A stretch of 64,000 nucleotides of DNA from Hymenobacter sp. DG25B (GCF_000801315.1 NZ_CP010054.1:1984001-2048000); one strand, 5' to 3'. Positions 1-9,545 are shown, numbered from the stretch's first letter. Notes: generated from the sequence alone by a model not told the origin. A program made the numbers and translations.

Positions 1-123
1 TGAAAACAAGTTTATAAGCTACTGAAAAGCAATAGCATGTGCTATGTTTTATTTTTTAAATCAGTAATCCGGTAAATAAAAATCAGCCTATGAAGAGAAA
101 AATTCGGGAAATGCTTCACATCA

Positions 124-1662
124 TTAATGTCTGAAGCGACTACTGATTTTTTGCAAAAACGGAAGGGCTTCTGGCGCCGAATTCGTCATTAAAAGTAAAC
201 CCACATACACCACCGTCAGCACGCCGGAGCGCAGTAGCATGGTCAGGAAAGGGGAGTTGAGCGTGGGCATCAGCCAGCCACAAATTCCGGCAACAGCCGC
301 TAAACCAACAATGAGCGGAATGCGCCAGGTGAAGGGCTGCATGCGGTAGCTGTACCACACAAACCACGTGCGGGCCACATTAATACTGGTGAGAGAAAGC
401 AGCGCTGCCAGCGCTGCTCCGGTAAGGCCCCACGCCGGAATCAGCAGCAGGTTGAGGCCCACCGTAACCAGCGCCAGGGAGATATTGAAAATCAAATCGT
501 AGCGGTAGCGCGGGGAGGTTACCACAATCAGCCCGTTCACGCCCGTCATGCTGTCGAAGAGCCGGCCCATGAGGAGCAGCAGCACGGCCGTGGTGCCAAT
601 GGCGTACTCGGGGCGGTGAATAAGGTGGTAGATGAAATCCAGATTGAGGCCGATGCCCAGCGCCAGCCAGCAGCCCAAAGTAGTGAGCAGGCGCGTGGTG
701 TTGCGGTAAAAATCGGCCATGCGGGGCTGGTCGTTTTCCTTCCAATACTCGGCCAGCAGGGGGAAGGCAATTTTGCTGAGCGCCCGCCAGGGTATGGTGA
801 GGGCGGTGCTGATGTTGATGGCAATGGCATAGACTCCGGCGGCGGCCAGGTTTATTTTGGAGCCCAGCATCAGTGAATCCACCGTCATTATCACAGTGCC
901 CGAAATATTGGAAAGCAGCGCAAAAGCCCCAAAGTTTACCAGCTCGCGCACAGGGCGCACGCGAAATACCGCCTTGGTGGGCCGCAGATGCAGCTCCCCG
1001 ATATATGCCAGATAGCCCGTGAGCAAAAGCGTAATCAGGCTGTTGACCCCAATATAAGCCAGCACAAACTGGTGGAATGTCAGGTAGCCGGTTCCGAATA
1101 AGAAGGCGGCGCCCGCAATGAGTATCCGCAGGAGAATTTCCTGCAGAAAGGAAGAAAACGCGGTGTGATACAGCCCTTTCAGGTAGGCATCCTGCAGGGA
1201 ATACAGCAGCGTAAACAAGGCCAGCACAATGCCCCAGAGGTAATAAGGTCCCAGCAGGCCGGCATCGTGCGAATACAAACTCAGAAAGACCGGCTGGCCC
1301 AGCACATACAGGGCGGTAACCACCGCAAAGCCCACCAGCGGCAAGCCCAGCAGCAGCGGTAAAAAGCCATGGTGGCGGTTTTCAGCGTCGCGGAAATACG
1401 GGAAGAACCGAATGCCCATGCTGGCAAACCCCACCGCCGAAAGCTGCGCGAAAATGGTGGCAATAGACACCAAAACCTGCGTGAGTCCCAGCTGACTGGG
1501 CGCTAGAAAACGCGGCAGCAGCAACGTGGTATTCACGAAGCCCAGGGCCAGCCCAATGTAGGAAATTACGGTATTGCGCAGTCCCTGCCGCTGAACGATG
1601 CCCAAGGTTAATGAGTAGAAATGTGGTAAGTGAAAGTGTAATGAATGTGCATAAGGCACCAC
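124..1662 (-). CDS. Polysaccharide flippase (Wzx/MATE-like)
   Basis: A 512-residue integral membrane protein made almost wholly of hydrophobic segments, about 12-14 predicted helices. It opens with a conserved flippase-type stretch (NTVISYIGLALGFVNTTLL). The size and pattern match the polysaccharide biosynthesis/flippase family (Wzx, RfbX), which moves lipid-linked glycan units across the inner membrane. It is the last gene of the minus-strand pseudaminic acid operon, 19 bp after the deacetylase-like gene, so it probably exports a Pse-containing unit (inference). The annotated ATG adds about 20 polar residues before the first helix. A TTG at 1605 would give a more typical start, so the N-terminus is uncertain. 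Confidence 0.85.
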   Translation of the reverse strand: MVPYAHSLHFHLPHFYSLTLGIVQRQGLRNTVISYIGLALGFVNTTLLLPRFLAPSQLGLTQVLVSIATIFAQLSAVGFASMGIRFFPYFRDAENRHHGFLPLLLGLPLVGFAVVTALYVLGQPVFLSLYSHDAGLLGPYYLWGIVLALFTLLYSLQDAYLKGLYHTAFSSFLQEILLRILIAGAAFLFGTGYLTFHQFVLAYIGVNSLITLLLTGYLAYIGELHLRPTKAVFRVRPVRELVNFGAFALLSNISGTVIMTVDSLMLGSKINLAAAGVYAIAINISTALTIPWRALSKIAFPLLAEYWKENDQPRMADFYRNTTRLLTTLGCWLALGIGLNLDFIYHLIHRPEYAIGTTAVLLLLMGRLFDSMTGVNGLIVVTSPRYRYDLIFNISLALVTVGLNLLLIPAWGLTGAALAALLSLTSINVARTWFVWYSYRMQPFTWRIPLIVGLAAVAGICGWLMPTLNSPFLTMLLRSGVLTVVYVGLLLMTNSAPEALPFLQKISSRFRH

Positions 1663-1681
1663 TTGTAAGCCTACTAATCCA

Positions 1682-3055
1682 TCAACTCACCGAAACACAA
1701 ATATCCAAGCTATTGACGAAGTAGACGGAATGTGCACGAAGGTACTCCATGATGGCTCGGAACTGTTGAGGGCCGTTGTGTTCGTTGGCCGGGTCGAAGT
1801 TCTCATTATGCCAGAGCACGGTACACACCCCCCCAAAACGCTCAATTTCCTTGAACATAGGCACCAGGGCTGGAAGGATTTCGTCTGGCCTCAGGCGCAG
1901 GTAGTTGGGATGGTAAAGCGTGGCGTCCATCACGTTTAGAGGGATTTCGAGGAAATCGTGGGCCCGGCCCCGCTGGAAATCGAACAGGTAAAAGGGCAGG
2001 CAGTATGAGTTTCGGAAGCCGAAATGCTCAGGGAAGCCCAGAGTGGTATCATACTCGAATGCCAAGTCGTCGAGCAATGCCGGCGTGGCGCGCGGCTCCC
2101 AGCTCAGGTAGTGAAACCGAATGCCCGGCATTGATGATTGTTCGTTTCGGTAGGGCAGCATACGCATTGCCGCCTCGCGCATCAGTTGGTCGGTATCGGT
2201 GGCAGTGCCAATGCTGCCGTGGAGTTGTATTTCGGCTCCCGCGTCAGCCAGAGCCTTAATCTGTGGGAGTATTAAGGCCAAGGCGTAGTCCGAGTTGGGC
2301 GTGCCATTTGCATCGGGGCGATTTTTTGGCAAAAAGAAAAATGTGCTTTTAGCGCCATATTCGGCTACAGTTTGCTGCACCTGCGCCAGGTTGTTCCAGG
2401 CATCTTTGTGCGTGAAATGCTGCCAAAGCTGCCGCCCGAAGCGCAGCAGCTTTCCCTGGCGTAATGCTGCTTTGGCCGGCGCTTTCCAGGCGCTGTATAG
2501 ATTATCTATATCATGGGTGATGAAGGCGGCCCAGGCGGCGCCTCCGGCCCAGCGGAGCGGGCGTAAAGGCTGGCCCGTGACGTGCTCCACGGCCGTTTTC
2601 AGAATATCGAAATAGTAATTGACGACGGGCACCGTTACGAACCCGTAGCGGTACTGCACGCTAGCTATATAGGGATACCGTCCGTGCTGGTCCCGCTCCT
2701 CCGAGAAGTATTCCTGCCAGCCGCTGAGCAGATAAAAAGCGGCAGAAACAAGGTCTACGCCAATAAGCGCTTTGCCTTCTTTTAGCATAAGCAGCGGTTG
2801 CTCGGGCTGTTTGTCAAAGAAAAAAGGCAGCAGCTGATTCCGCCATTCCCGCTGGCAAGGCGGGGCGGGATAGGGGTTTTGACCTTCGAAGAAGTTCGAG
2901 TCGACCCGCGTCAGTTGAATAGCGTCGGTTTCTTCGTACCCAATGGAAATTGTAACCATTGATTCGTAAGCCTTCCGGAAATGGTGCAGGACATACGCAA
3001 GCCGGGTTTCAGCAGATATACGCGCAGGTTTTAGGGGAGGAAGGGCCACCGACAT
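1682..3055 (-). CDS. Polysaccharide deacetylase-like protein
   Basis: A 457-residue protein. The N-terminal ~170 residues resemble the leader domain often found before polysaccharide deacetylase domains in Bacteroidota surface-glycan clusters. The C-terminal part carries NodB-like signatures: ITHDID in mid-protein (metal-binding Asp/His), LHGSIGTA (second His region) and WHNENFD near the end. Such proteins are known or presumed metal-dependent carbohydrate esterases that remove N- or O-acetyl groups. No signal peptide is evident, so it probably acts in the cytoplasm on a glycan precursor (inference). It lies 4 bp downstream of the GT-B-like gene in the same operon. Substrate unknown. Confidence 0.75.
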   Translation of the reverse strand: MSVALPPLKPARISAETRLAYVLHHFRKAYESMVTISIGYEETDAIQLTRVDSNFFEGQNPYPAPPCQREWRNQLLPFFFDKQPEQPLLMLKEGKALIGVDLVSAAFYLLSGWQEYFSEERDQHGRYPYIASVQYRYGFVTVPVVNYYFDILKTAVEHVTGQPLRPLRWAGGAAWAAFITHDIDNLYSAWKAPAKAALRQGKLLRFGRQLWQHFTHKDAWNNLAQVQQTVAEYGAKSTFFFLPKNRPDANGTPNSDYALALILPQIKALADAGAEIQLHGSIGTATDTDQLMREAAMRMLPYRNEQSSMPGIRFHYLSWEPRATPALLDDLAFEYDTTLGFPEHFGFRNSYCLPFYLFDFQRGRAHDFLEIPLNVMDATLYHPNYLRLRPDEILPALVPMFKEIERFGGVCTVLWHNENFDPANEHNGPQQFRAIMEYLRAHSVYFVNSLDICVSVS

Positions 3056-3059
3056 ACAG

Positions 3060-4361
3060 CTAAGCTACATTTTCCAGCCAGCCCGCCAGCAAACGCAGCG
3101 CCCGCGCCTGGCTATGGCCTTCATCGGAAGTACCCAAAGTGGCGTTGTAGTAGCTCGCCCGCAGGTACAAATCGGCGGGTTTGTGCTGATACAGGCGGCG
3201 CAGCAAGGATTCCAGCTCCGGCGAGGTGGCGGTCCGCTCGCTGAGGCCGTGCGCCACGTAGCCATAATAGTCGTCGGGAAGCTTGTCACCGAAGCGGTAG
3301 TAAATACTGGCCACGTTCAGCAGCACGGCTTCCAGATGGGTGGAGGTGTCGGCGGCAACCAGGGCATCCTGGCGTTGCAAAAAATGAAACACGCCTTCGG
3401 CGCGGGAATTGGAAAATTGCAGCGCGGGCAGCTGCCGGCCCAGTTCCTGAAAGTTGCGCGTGTCGCTGGGGTGGGCGCGCAGGGTAAAGGTGAGTTCCGG
3501 GAAAGTGGGCAGCAGTGCCTGCAAAAGGCCGGCAATAGCCTCCAGCGGGTCGTGAATATTGCAGGCCACGCCCACGCGTAGCACGCGGGGGCTGGTATTT
3601 CGTTGCTGCAGAAACCCATCGGCTTTGGGCATGCCTACCAGTTCTACCTGGCCCGCTACGGGGCCGCACTGGCGGTATTTGTCCAGCGCATCCTGGCCTT
3701 CCAGCAAACTTAAATCGAAGCCCAGCGGCGGGAAATAGGGGCTGACGCTGGCGTGTTGCACGTAGGCCGTGGGTATTCCTTCGGTTTGGCAGGCCAGCAG
3801 CAGGGCCCGGGTATCGTCGTTGTGGTCGTTGGCAAAAACCACGGCCCGCGGGCGGTAGTGGCGTAGCGCCCGCCGATACACTTCGTAATATCCTACAGCA
3901 TAAAAAACCAGGTCGAAAAACCGCAACGCCAGCTTGCCTTCGCGCCGCCAAAGTCCCAGCAATACGCCGGGAAATTGCCAGTAGTACAACAGCTTCCGGC
4001 GCAGTGAAAGGCGGTTTACCTGCTTTTGGTAGCGCCCAATCTGCTTCTGCTGCCCGGCCACGAATACACTATCAGGCCGGGCCTCCCGGATAAAGCGCAA
4101 GGAATCATAGTTGTTGGCGCTGACCACATACAGCCACACGGCCCCGCGCAGCTTCTCCGGGTTGCGAATGGGCTGCACTATATTCCCCAGGAGCCGCAGC
4201 ACCGTATAGCCCGCCACCCGCAGGAGCCGCCGCCCCACACTGGCCGGCGAAATACCCGCCAGCGCCGCCTCCGACATACCCGCGAATAGCGGCGTGAACC
4301 GCAGCTGCAGAATGTCGCGCAGCCGCTCCGTGCGGGAAAGCGCGGCGGGCTTTACGCTCAT
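3060..4361 (-). CDS. GT-B-like surface glycan transferase (predicted)
   Basis: A 433-residue protein. The first half is rich in Arg and hydrophobic residues. The second half has a Rossmann-like organisation with AYVQHASVSPYFPP, GVACNIHDP, TLRAHPSD and ALVAADTSTHLEAVL. The order of HAS, HP and DTSTHLEA motifs resembles capsule/CDP-glycerol-type and other GT-B transferases in which His-Pro and Ser/Thr-His segments bind the nucleotide sugar. It overlaps pseI by 4 bp (ATGA), so the two are translationally coupled. That fits a transferase that uses CMP-pseudaminic acid, but this is inference. No exact family recognised. Confidence 0.6.
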   Translation of the reverse strand: MSVKPAALSRTERLRDILQLRFTPLFAGMSEAALAGISPASVGRRLLRVAGYTVLRLLGNIVQPIRNPEKLRGAVWLYVVSANNYDSLRFIREARPDSVFVAGQQKQIGRYQKQVNRLSLRRKLLYYWQFPGVLLGLWRREGKLALRFFDLVFYAVGYYEVYRRALRHYRPRAVVFANDHNDDTRALLLACQTEGIPTAYVQHASVSPYFPPLGFDLSLLEGQDALDKYRQCGPVAGQVELVGMPKADGFLQQRNTSPRVLRVGVACNIHDPLEAIAGLLQALLPTFPELTFTLRAHPSDTRNFQELGRQLPALQFSNSRAEGVFHFLQRQDALVAADTSTHLEAVLLNVASIYYRFGDKLPDDYYGYVAHGLSERTATSPELESLLRRLYQHKPADLYLRASYYNATLGTSDEGHSQARALRLLAGWLENVA

Positions 4362-5398
4362 AGCAAATCCCAGGTGAGGGGCGTGCCGGCCGGCAGACTC
4401 TGGCGGGCGGGCTTGCCCAGCAGGTGCTCATAGTAGCGCGGGGGTAAGCCCAGTCCGGGCCGCACCACCCGCAGATTTTCAGCGGTGAAAAGCTCGCCCG
4501 CTTTGATGTCCTGGGCCACGTACACGGAGCGTTTGTAAAGGCGACTTTTTTCCTCGGCCCGCTGCACGCCATACTGAATCTGGCCCAGCGCCTGCCAGGC
4601 GCGCTCCGTTTCCGTCACCAGGGTGGCCACTTCTTCCGGCTCCAGCGAAAAAGCCGAGTCCACGCCGCCATCGGCACGGCGCAGGGTTACGTGCTTTTCC
4701 ACTACGCAGGCGCCCAGAGCCACGGCGGCCACGGCGGCGCCTACGCCCATGGTGTGGTCGGAGAGGCCGATGGGGCACTCCGGGAATAGTTGCTGCAAAT
4801 GCGGGATAGTGCGCAGGTTGGTGTTCTGGGGCGTGGCCGGGTAGGTGCTGGTGCACTTCAGCAAAATCAATTCCCGGCAGCCGGCGTCGCGCAGCACCTG
4901 CACGCCTTCGGCTACCTCGGCCAGGGTGCTGGCGCCGGTGCTCATAATCACGGGTTTGCCGGTAGCGGCTACTTTCCGCAGCAGGGGCCAGTCGGTATTC
5001 TCGAAGGAGGCAATTTTGTAGGCCGGTACGCCCAGCGTCTCCAAGAAATCAACTGCTGATTCATCAAACGGCGAGCTGAAGGCCAGCATGCCGTGTTGTT
5101 TGGCCCGCTCAAAAAGGGGCTGGTGCCAATCCCAGGGCGTGTAGGCTTCCTGGTACAACTCGTGCAGCTCGCGCCCGAACCACAGGGAATTGGGGTCGTC
5201 AATGCGATACGCGCCGGGCAGCGTCATGGTATCGGCGGTGTAGGTTTGCAGCTTAATGGCGTGGGCTCCGGCGGCGGCTACGGCATCCACAATGGCGAGC
5301 CCGCGCTCCAGGCTTTGGTTGTGGTTGCCGCTGAGCTCAGCAATGATAAAGGGCGGCTGGTCGGGGCCAATCAGGCGGGAGCCAATCTGCATAATCAA
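4358..5398 (-). CDS. pseI: Pseudaminic acid synthase
   Basis: A 346-residue protein of the NeuB/PseI family. It condenses phosphoenolpyruvate with 2,4-diacetamido-2,4,6-trideoxy-L-altrose to give pseudaminic acid. Visible features are the opening PFIIAELSGNHNQSL, the catalytic barrel with IKLQTYTADTMT, KIASFENTDWPLL and IMSTGASTLAE, then GLSDHTMG and VVEKHVTL. A C-terminal SAF (antifreeze-like) domain begins near KRSVYVAQDIKAGE. Length and domain order are standard. The neighbours are the PseG/H fusion upstream and a GT-B-like gene downstream with a 4-bp overlap. The first steps are encoded at the pseB end of the operon. Confidence 0.95.
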   Translation of the reverse strand: MIMQIGSRLIGPDQPPFIIAELSGNHNQSLERGLAIVDAVAAAGAHAIKLQTYTADTMTLPGAYRIDDPNSLWFGRELHELYQEAYTPWDWHQPLFERAKQHGMLAFSSPFDESAVDFLETLGVPAYKIASFENTDWPLLRKVAATGKPVIMSTGASTLAEVAEGVQVLRDAGCRELILLKCTSTYPATPQNTNLRTIPHLQQLFPECPIGLSDHTMGVGAAVAAVALGACVVEKHVTLRRADGGVDSAFSLEPEEVATLVTETERAWQALGQIQYGVQRAEEKSRLYKRSVYVAQDIKAGELFTAENLRVVRPGLGLPPRYYEHLLGKPARQSLPAGTPLTWDLL

Positions 5399-5461
5399 GA
5401 ACTACGAAGAGAGTGGGGCGGAAGCAAAGCGAAAAGAAAGCCAGCCGATAATCAGCCGTCC

Positions 5462-6949
5462 TTAATTCACCCATACAAAGGTAACTGAATCAGGCCGGCT
5501 ACTATTCGCTTCTGAAAGCGGCTGGAAGCCCGCCCGCCGGAATGCCCGGATGGAAGCCTCATTGCGCTGCTGCACGTGGCCCACAACCCGGCGTAGCGCG
5601 GGCTTTTCCTGCAGCACCCGCCGCGTACCCTGCACCAACAGCTGCGGGGCTAAGCCCTGGCCGCGGTAGGCCGCATCCAGCAGGTAGCTGAGCGTGGCTT
5701 CTTCGCCTTCCATACTAAACCGGATAAGCCCGATGGGTTGTTTCGATTCCTGCTCCTCAGCAAGCAATAGTAGATGCTGCGGGTGATTCAGGCGGGCCGC
5801 TAGCCACTGTTCATGCTCGGGGGCAGCAACCGGGTTGGGGTTGAAAGAGAACTGCCGAACGGTGGGGTCGTTGGTCCAGGCCAGCAGCCGGGCAGAATCG
5901 GCCGTTACTACCGGCCGCAGCTGGAAAACCGGTTGGGGAAGGAGCAGGGCCGCGAATTCCTGCTGCAAGCGGTGGGAAATCTGCCCATCAAACCAATGCG
6001 CCTGCTGCTGGCGGAGGCGGTCGGCAATCCGGTCGGCTTCCGGGGAGGTGAGGACGTTGTTTATGCTGGGATAGGGCAGGGCCATGCCTTCACTGCGCAG
6101 AAACCGGTCGATATTCTGCTGATTATCGGCTACGGGCAGCACAAACAGCACGCCTCCGCCCGCCGCGCAATACTCATAGCTCACAGTGCTGGGGGAGCAC
6201 ACCGCCGCGCCGCACTGCTGCATAAGCAGGCACAGCTCGGCCGCGGGCAGGTTGCGGTGCAGCGTGATGCGCGGATGGGTTTGGGCCCAATGGGTAAGCA
6301 CCTCCCAGCCCGCATAGGCACTGCCTACTACCACATGCACCCGCTGCACGCTGCTCAGGGCCAGTAGCTCATCGGCCACGCGCTGGGTCTGGTGGGTAGG
6401 GTCGGCGCCGCCCAGGCATACCAGTACGGTATCGGTGTCGGCGGTGCGCTCCGGGAGCGTTACTTCCCGAAAAGCCTGGCGAAGCGGGGCGTAGTGTGGT
6501 CCCAGCAGCAGCCGGGTAGCGGGGTTCTCTAATTTGTAATTAGCAGGCGGCACGCCCCCGGCCGGATTGAGCACTACATCGGCCAGCTGCGGGAAAGCCA
6601 GCAAATCATCGATATAAACCAACCGCGCTACCGCCGGGCGCACCGCTTGCTGGAAGCTATGCCCGAAGCCATAGCCATCCAGTACCAGTACATCCGTGGG
6701 CTGGAGCAGGTGTTGGGTCAGCCAGGCCGGCTCGCCATCATAGGGCATGGGCGGCACTTCCACCACTTCCTCACACACCATTCGCAGCTGCTCTAAAACG
6801 GCATCAGCCGGCTCCTGAATGGCAAAAACACAGGTAAACTGTTCGCTAAGTATTTCTCCCAACGCCAGCAGCCGCATCACGTGGCCCAGCCCAATGCGCG
6901 GATTGCCATCGGCACGAAGAATGAGGCGGGGGCGGGCGGCAGGGGACAT
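5462..6949 (-). CDS. PseG-PseH fusion: UDP-sugar hydrolase plus N-acetyltransferase
   Basis: A 495-residue two-domain protein. Residues 1-330 match PseG (RADGNPRIGLGHVMRLLALGE at the start, VLVCLGGADPTHQTQRV in the middle), the GT-B-fold hydrolase that removes UDP from UDP-2,4-diacetamido-2,4,6-trideoxy-altrose. Residues ~345-495 form a GNAT domain (LLAWTNDPTVRQFSFN, then AYRGQGLAPQLL for acetyl-CoA, then NEASIRAFRRAGF), matching PseH, which acetylates the 4-amino group. PseH acts just before PseG in the pathway, so the fusion joins two consecutive steps. It overlaps pseF by 1 bp. In many organisms these are two genes; fused forms are also known. Confidence 0.9.
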   Translation of the reverse strand: MSPAARPRLILRADGNPRIGLGHVMRLLALGEILSEQFTCVFAIQEPADAVLEQLRMVCEEVVEVPPMPYDGEPAWLTQHLLQPTDVLVLDGYGFGHSFQQAVRPAVARLVYIDDLLAFPQLADVVLNPAGGVPPANYKLENPATRLLLGPHYAPLRQAFREVTLPERTADTDTVLVCLGGADPTHQTQRVADELLALSSVQRVHVVVGSAYAGWEVLTHWAQTHPRITLHRNLPAAELCLLMQQCGAAVCSPSTVSYEYCAAGGGVLFVLPVADNQQNIDRFLRSEGMALPYPSINNVLTSPEADRIADRLRQQQAHWFDGQISHRLQQEFAALLLPQPVFQLRPVVTADSARLLAWTNDPTVRQFSFNPNPVAAPEHEQWLAARLNHPQHLLLLAEEQESKQPIGLIRFSMEGEEATLSYLLDAAYRGQGLAPQLLVQGTRRVLQEKPALRRVVGHVQQRNEASIRAFRRAGFQPLSEANSSRPDSVTFVWVN

Positions 6950-7674
6950 CAGACCTTTTTTTGCTCTACGTGGGCGTTGAGGGCTACCAGCTCCGGGTGG
7001 GCATCCAGCAGCGCAATCAAGGCATCAGCGGATAGAGTAGCGGCGTTATACTCCTCAATCAAAATACGAATCAGCTCGAAATCCTCCGCGGTATCCACCG
7101 TAAGTCGGTATTCCTTCCGGACTTCGGGGCGGCGAATATGCGCAAAGCGCACTTGGCCCGAGCGGTTCTGGTTGATGTAGGGCGTTACATGCTCCCGGTC
7201 GCCGGGCAGGGTGGCGTGCTGGAAGGCTTCGGTGAGCAGCTCGCGGGAGAATATTTCAAAATCAAAACCTCGGGGAAAAGTGCGCTCCAGCACATTGGAG
7301 AGGTAAAGGCGCGGGTCGTTTTGCCGCAGGTATTCCGCCACACCCTGGGCTACCAGCGCGCCGTCCAATAGCGGGCAGTCGGAGGTGACGCGCACAATTA
7401 CGTCGAGGTCATGTTCCTGGGCGCACTGGTAATAGCGGCCCAGTACGTCGTTTTCGTCGCCGCGGGTGCAGGGCAGGGCATACTGCCCGGCAAAGGCCGC
7501 TAGTAGTTCGTCAGTGGCGTTGGTGGTGGTGGCCAGGTACAGGGGCAGGCCGCTTTGGCGCAGGCGCTCTACGTGGTAGTGTAGCAGCGGGTGCCCGCCC
7601 ACGGGGCGCAGCACCTTGCCCGGCAGGCGGGTGCTGGTCATGCGCGCCTGCGAAATCACACCCACCTTCTGCAT
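6949..7674 (-). CDS. pseF: CMP-pseudaminic acid synthetase-type cytidylyltransferase
   Basis: A 241-residue protein of the SpsF/CMP-Kdo synthetase-like family. The N-terminal nucleotide-binding motif ARMTSTRLPGKVL is clear, followed by TRGDENDVLGRYYQCA and VRVTSDCPLLDG, which are typical of these cytidylyltransferases. Its place between the methylase and PseG/H in a complete Pse operon points to activation of pseudaminic acid with CTP to CMP-Pse. It overlaps both neighbours by 1 bp, so translation is probably coupled. The SpsF family also includes uncharacterised members, so the exact substrate is inferred from context. Confidence 0.88.
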   Translation of the reverse strand: MQKVGVISQARMTSTRLPGKVLRPVGGHPLLHYHVERLRQSGLPLYLATTTNATDELLAAFAGQYALPCTRGDENDVLGRYYQCAQEHDLDVIVRVTSDCPLLDGALVAQGVAEYLRQNDPRLYLSNVLERTFPRGFDFEIFSRELLTEAFQHATLPGDREHVTPYINQNRSGQVRFAHIRRPEVRKEYRLTVDTAEDFELIRILIEEYNAATLSADALIALLDAHPELVALNAHVEQKKV

Positions 7675-8330
7675 TAGCGGGCTACTTTTTCCAGCAGGTA
7701 CATGCTATCCACATTGCCCTGCTCATTAGGGGTTTGATAAGGGTACAGCTCCTGCTTTACCAGGCGCAGCTCCGGGAACTGCTCCAGGAAGAGCTTGGCG
7801 TAATCAGCCTTCCACAAAAAGCCTTCGTTGCCGCGGTAGGGAATGGTGGTCAGCTCGGGGCTGTAGTACTCAAACCCCCAGATATAGCGCCGCGAGCAGC
7901 GCACCATCTCGGCCATGATGCGAGGCAGGTCATCGGGCGCAATGTGGATGAGCACGCCGTTGGTGCACACCACATCAAAAAACGCATCCTTAAACGGAAT
8001 ATCGAAGCCGCTGCCCTGCACAATGTTTACGTGCCGGGTGAATTCCTTGGCCCGCTCCACGGCGTAGGGCTGCAGCTCTACGCCATACAGCTGCTGAAAG
8101 CCCATGTGCTGCAAGCCCGCCAGCTGCATGCCGGTGTTACAGCCCACTTCCAGAATGCGGCTTTCCGGCGCCAGTCTGCCCAGGAAATTGGCATTCATCT
8201 CGGTTTTGGTGAGGCCCCAGGTGGTGCGGTAAAACTCGTCCCAATCAGCCAGGGAACGGGAGTTGCGGTCGGTGTACTCGCGGCCGAACTCGCCGGACCA
8301 AAAATTCTCTTGGGTAGTATGAGCAGCCAT
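7674..8330 (-). CDS. Pseudaminic acid biosynthesis-associated methylase
   Basis: A 218-residue class I SAM-dependent methyltransferase. Motif I is ILEVGCNTGMQLAGL; a later segment, FFDVVCTNGVLIHIAPDD, is the post-motif region. A family of this size and motif set recurs in Pse operons between PseC and PseF and is annotated as a Pse-associated methylase. Its substrate is not established; it may methylate the sugar or a linked residue. The start codon directly abuts pseC, and the end overlaps pseF by 1 bp, so it is an integral part of the operon. Confidence 0.85.
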   Translation of the reverse strand: MAAHTTQENFWSGEFGREYTDRNSRSLADWDEFYRTTWGLTKTEMNANFLGRLAPESRILEVGCNTGMQLAGLQHMGFQQLYGVELQPYAVERAKEFTRHVNIVQGSGFDIPFKDAFFDVVCTNGVLIHIAPDDLPRIMAEMVRCSRRYIWGFEYYSPELTTIPYRGNEGFLWKADYAKLFLEQFPELRLVKQELYPYQTPNEQGNVDSMYLLEKVAR

Positions 8331-9521
8331 TTAGTTGCTTGTTGCTTCTGATTGGGTAGTAACGAACTCCCGCACGCAGTCAATGACATATTGCTGCTCC
8401 TCGTCCGTCAGACTCGGGAACATGGGAATGCTGAGGCAGTGCGCGTAGTAGTGCTCGGCCAGGGGGAAGTTGCCGGGTTGCCAGCCCAGGCTCTGGTAGT
8501 AGGGCATGGTGTGCACCGGAATGTAGTGCACCTGGGCAAAAACCTGCCGGGTACGCAGGAAATCATACAGGCCTTTGCGGTCGGCTACCTGAATAATATA
8601 CAGGTGATACGCGTGGCCTTCCCGGCCGGGGGCCAGCACCTGCACGCCCGGCATGGCGGCAAACGCGGCATCGTAGCGGGCGGCCAGCGCGCGACGGCGG
8701 GCTAACCCGGCATCGGCCCGCTCCAGCTGCGAGATGCCCAGGGCCGTGAGCATATCGGGCATGCGGTAGTTATAGCCCAGTTCCTGCATCTCCATGTACC
8801 AGCCGCCTTCGTTGCGGCTCATTTGAGCAGGGTCTTTGGTGATGCCGTGGGTGCGCAGCTTCAGGAGCTCCTGATATAAGTCCTCGCGGTTGGTGGTAAT
8901 CATGCCGCCTTCGCCGGTAGCAATGTGCTTTACCGGGTGAAAGCTGAAAATGGCCAGGTCGGCGTACTGTCCGTTGCCGCAAAGCTGCTGCTCGCCATTG
9001 GAATCGATGAAAAAGCCGCCCGGCGCGTGGCAGGCGTCCTCAATCATCCAAAGGCCATACTCGTTGCAGAGCTGGCGGGCTTCCTCCAGGTTCACGGGCA
9101 GACCGGCAAAATCCACCGGAATCAGGCCGTGGAAATAGCCTTTAGGGTGGCTTTCCAGCAGGCGGCGCACGGCCTGCAAATCAATTAAGGCCGTGGCGGG
9201 GTCGATGTCGGCAAAATATACCTCGCCGCCACAGTACAGCACGCAGTTGGCGGAAGCGGCAAAGGTGATGGGCGTGGTAATAACGCGCTGGCCCGGTTGC
9301 ACGCCCAGCGCCAGGGTGCACAGGTGCAGCGCCGCCGTGCCGTTGCTTACCGCTACCGCATAGCGCGCGTTAATGTAGGCCGCGAATTTCTCCTCAAACT
9401 CGGCCACTTTCGGCCCCTGCGTCAGGAAGTCGGAAAGCAGCGTTTCAGTTACGGCCTGCACATCCTCGGGGGTAATGTGCTGCCGGCCGTAAGGAATGGG
9501 GCGGGTTGGTTGAAACGACAT
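8331..9521 (-). CDS. pseC: UDP-4-amino-4,6-dideoxy-N-acetyl-altrosamine transaminase
   Basis: A 396-residue PLP-dependent aminotransferase of the DegT/DnrJ/EryC1 family. Motifs are VSNGTAALHLCTLALGV near the N-terminus, IEDACHAPGGF, and the PLP-lysine segment AIFSFHPVKHIATGEGGM. The full-length match to the PseC subgroup and the adjacent pseB support transfer of an amino group from glutamate to the 4-keto sugar made by PseB. It starts 24 bp after the pseB stop codon. Length is normal for the family. Confidence 0.95.
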   Translation of the reverse strand: MSFQPTRPIPYGRQHITPEDVQAVTETLLSDFLTQGPKVAEFEEKFAAYINARYAVAVSNGTAALHLCTLALGVQPGQRVITTPITFAASANCVLYCGGEVYFADIDPATALIDLQAVRRLLESHPKGYFHGLIPVDFAGLPVNLEEARQLCNEYGLWMIEDACHAPGGFFIDSNGEQQLCGNGQYADLAIFSFHPVKHIATGEGGMITTNREDLYQELLKLRTHGITKDPAQMSRNEGGWYMEMQELGYNYRMPDMLTALGISQLERADAGLARRRALAARYDAAFAAMPGVQVLAPGREGHAYHLYIIQVADRKGLYDFLRTRQVFAQVHYIPVHTMPYYQSLGWQPGNFPLAEHYYAHCLSIPMFPSLTDEEQQYVIDCVREFVTTQSEATSN

Positions 9522-9545
9522 AGCGGAAAAGCCTAAGCGGGAAAC

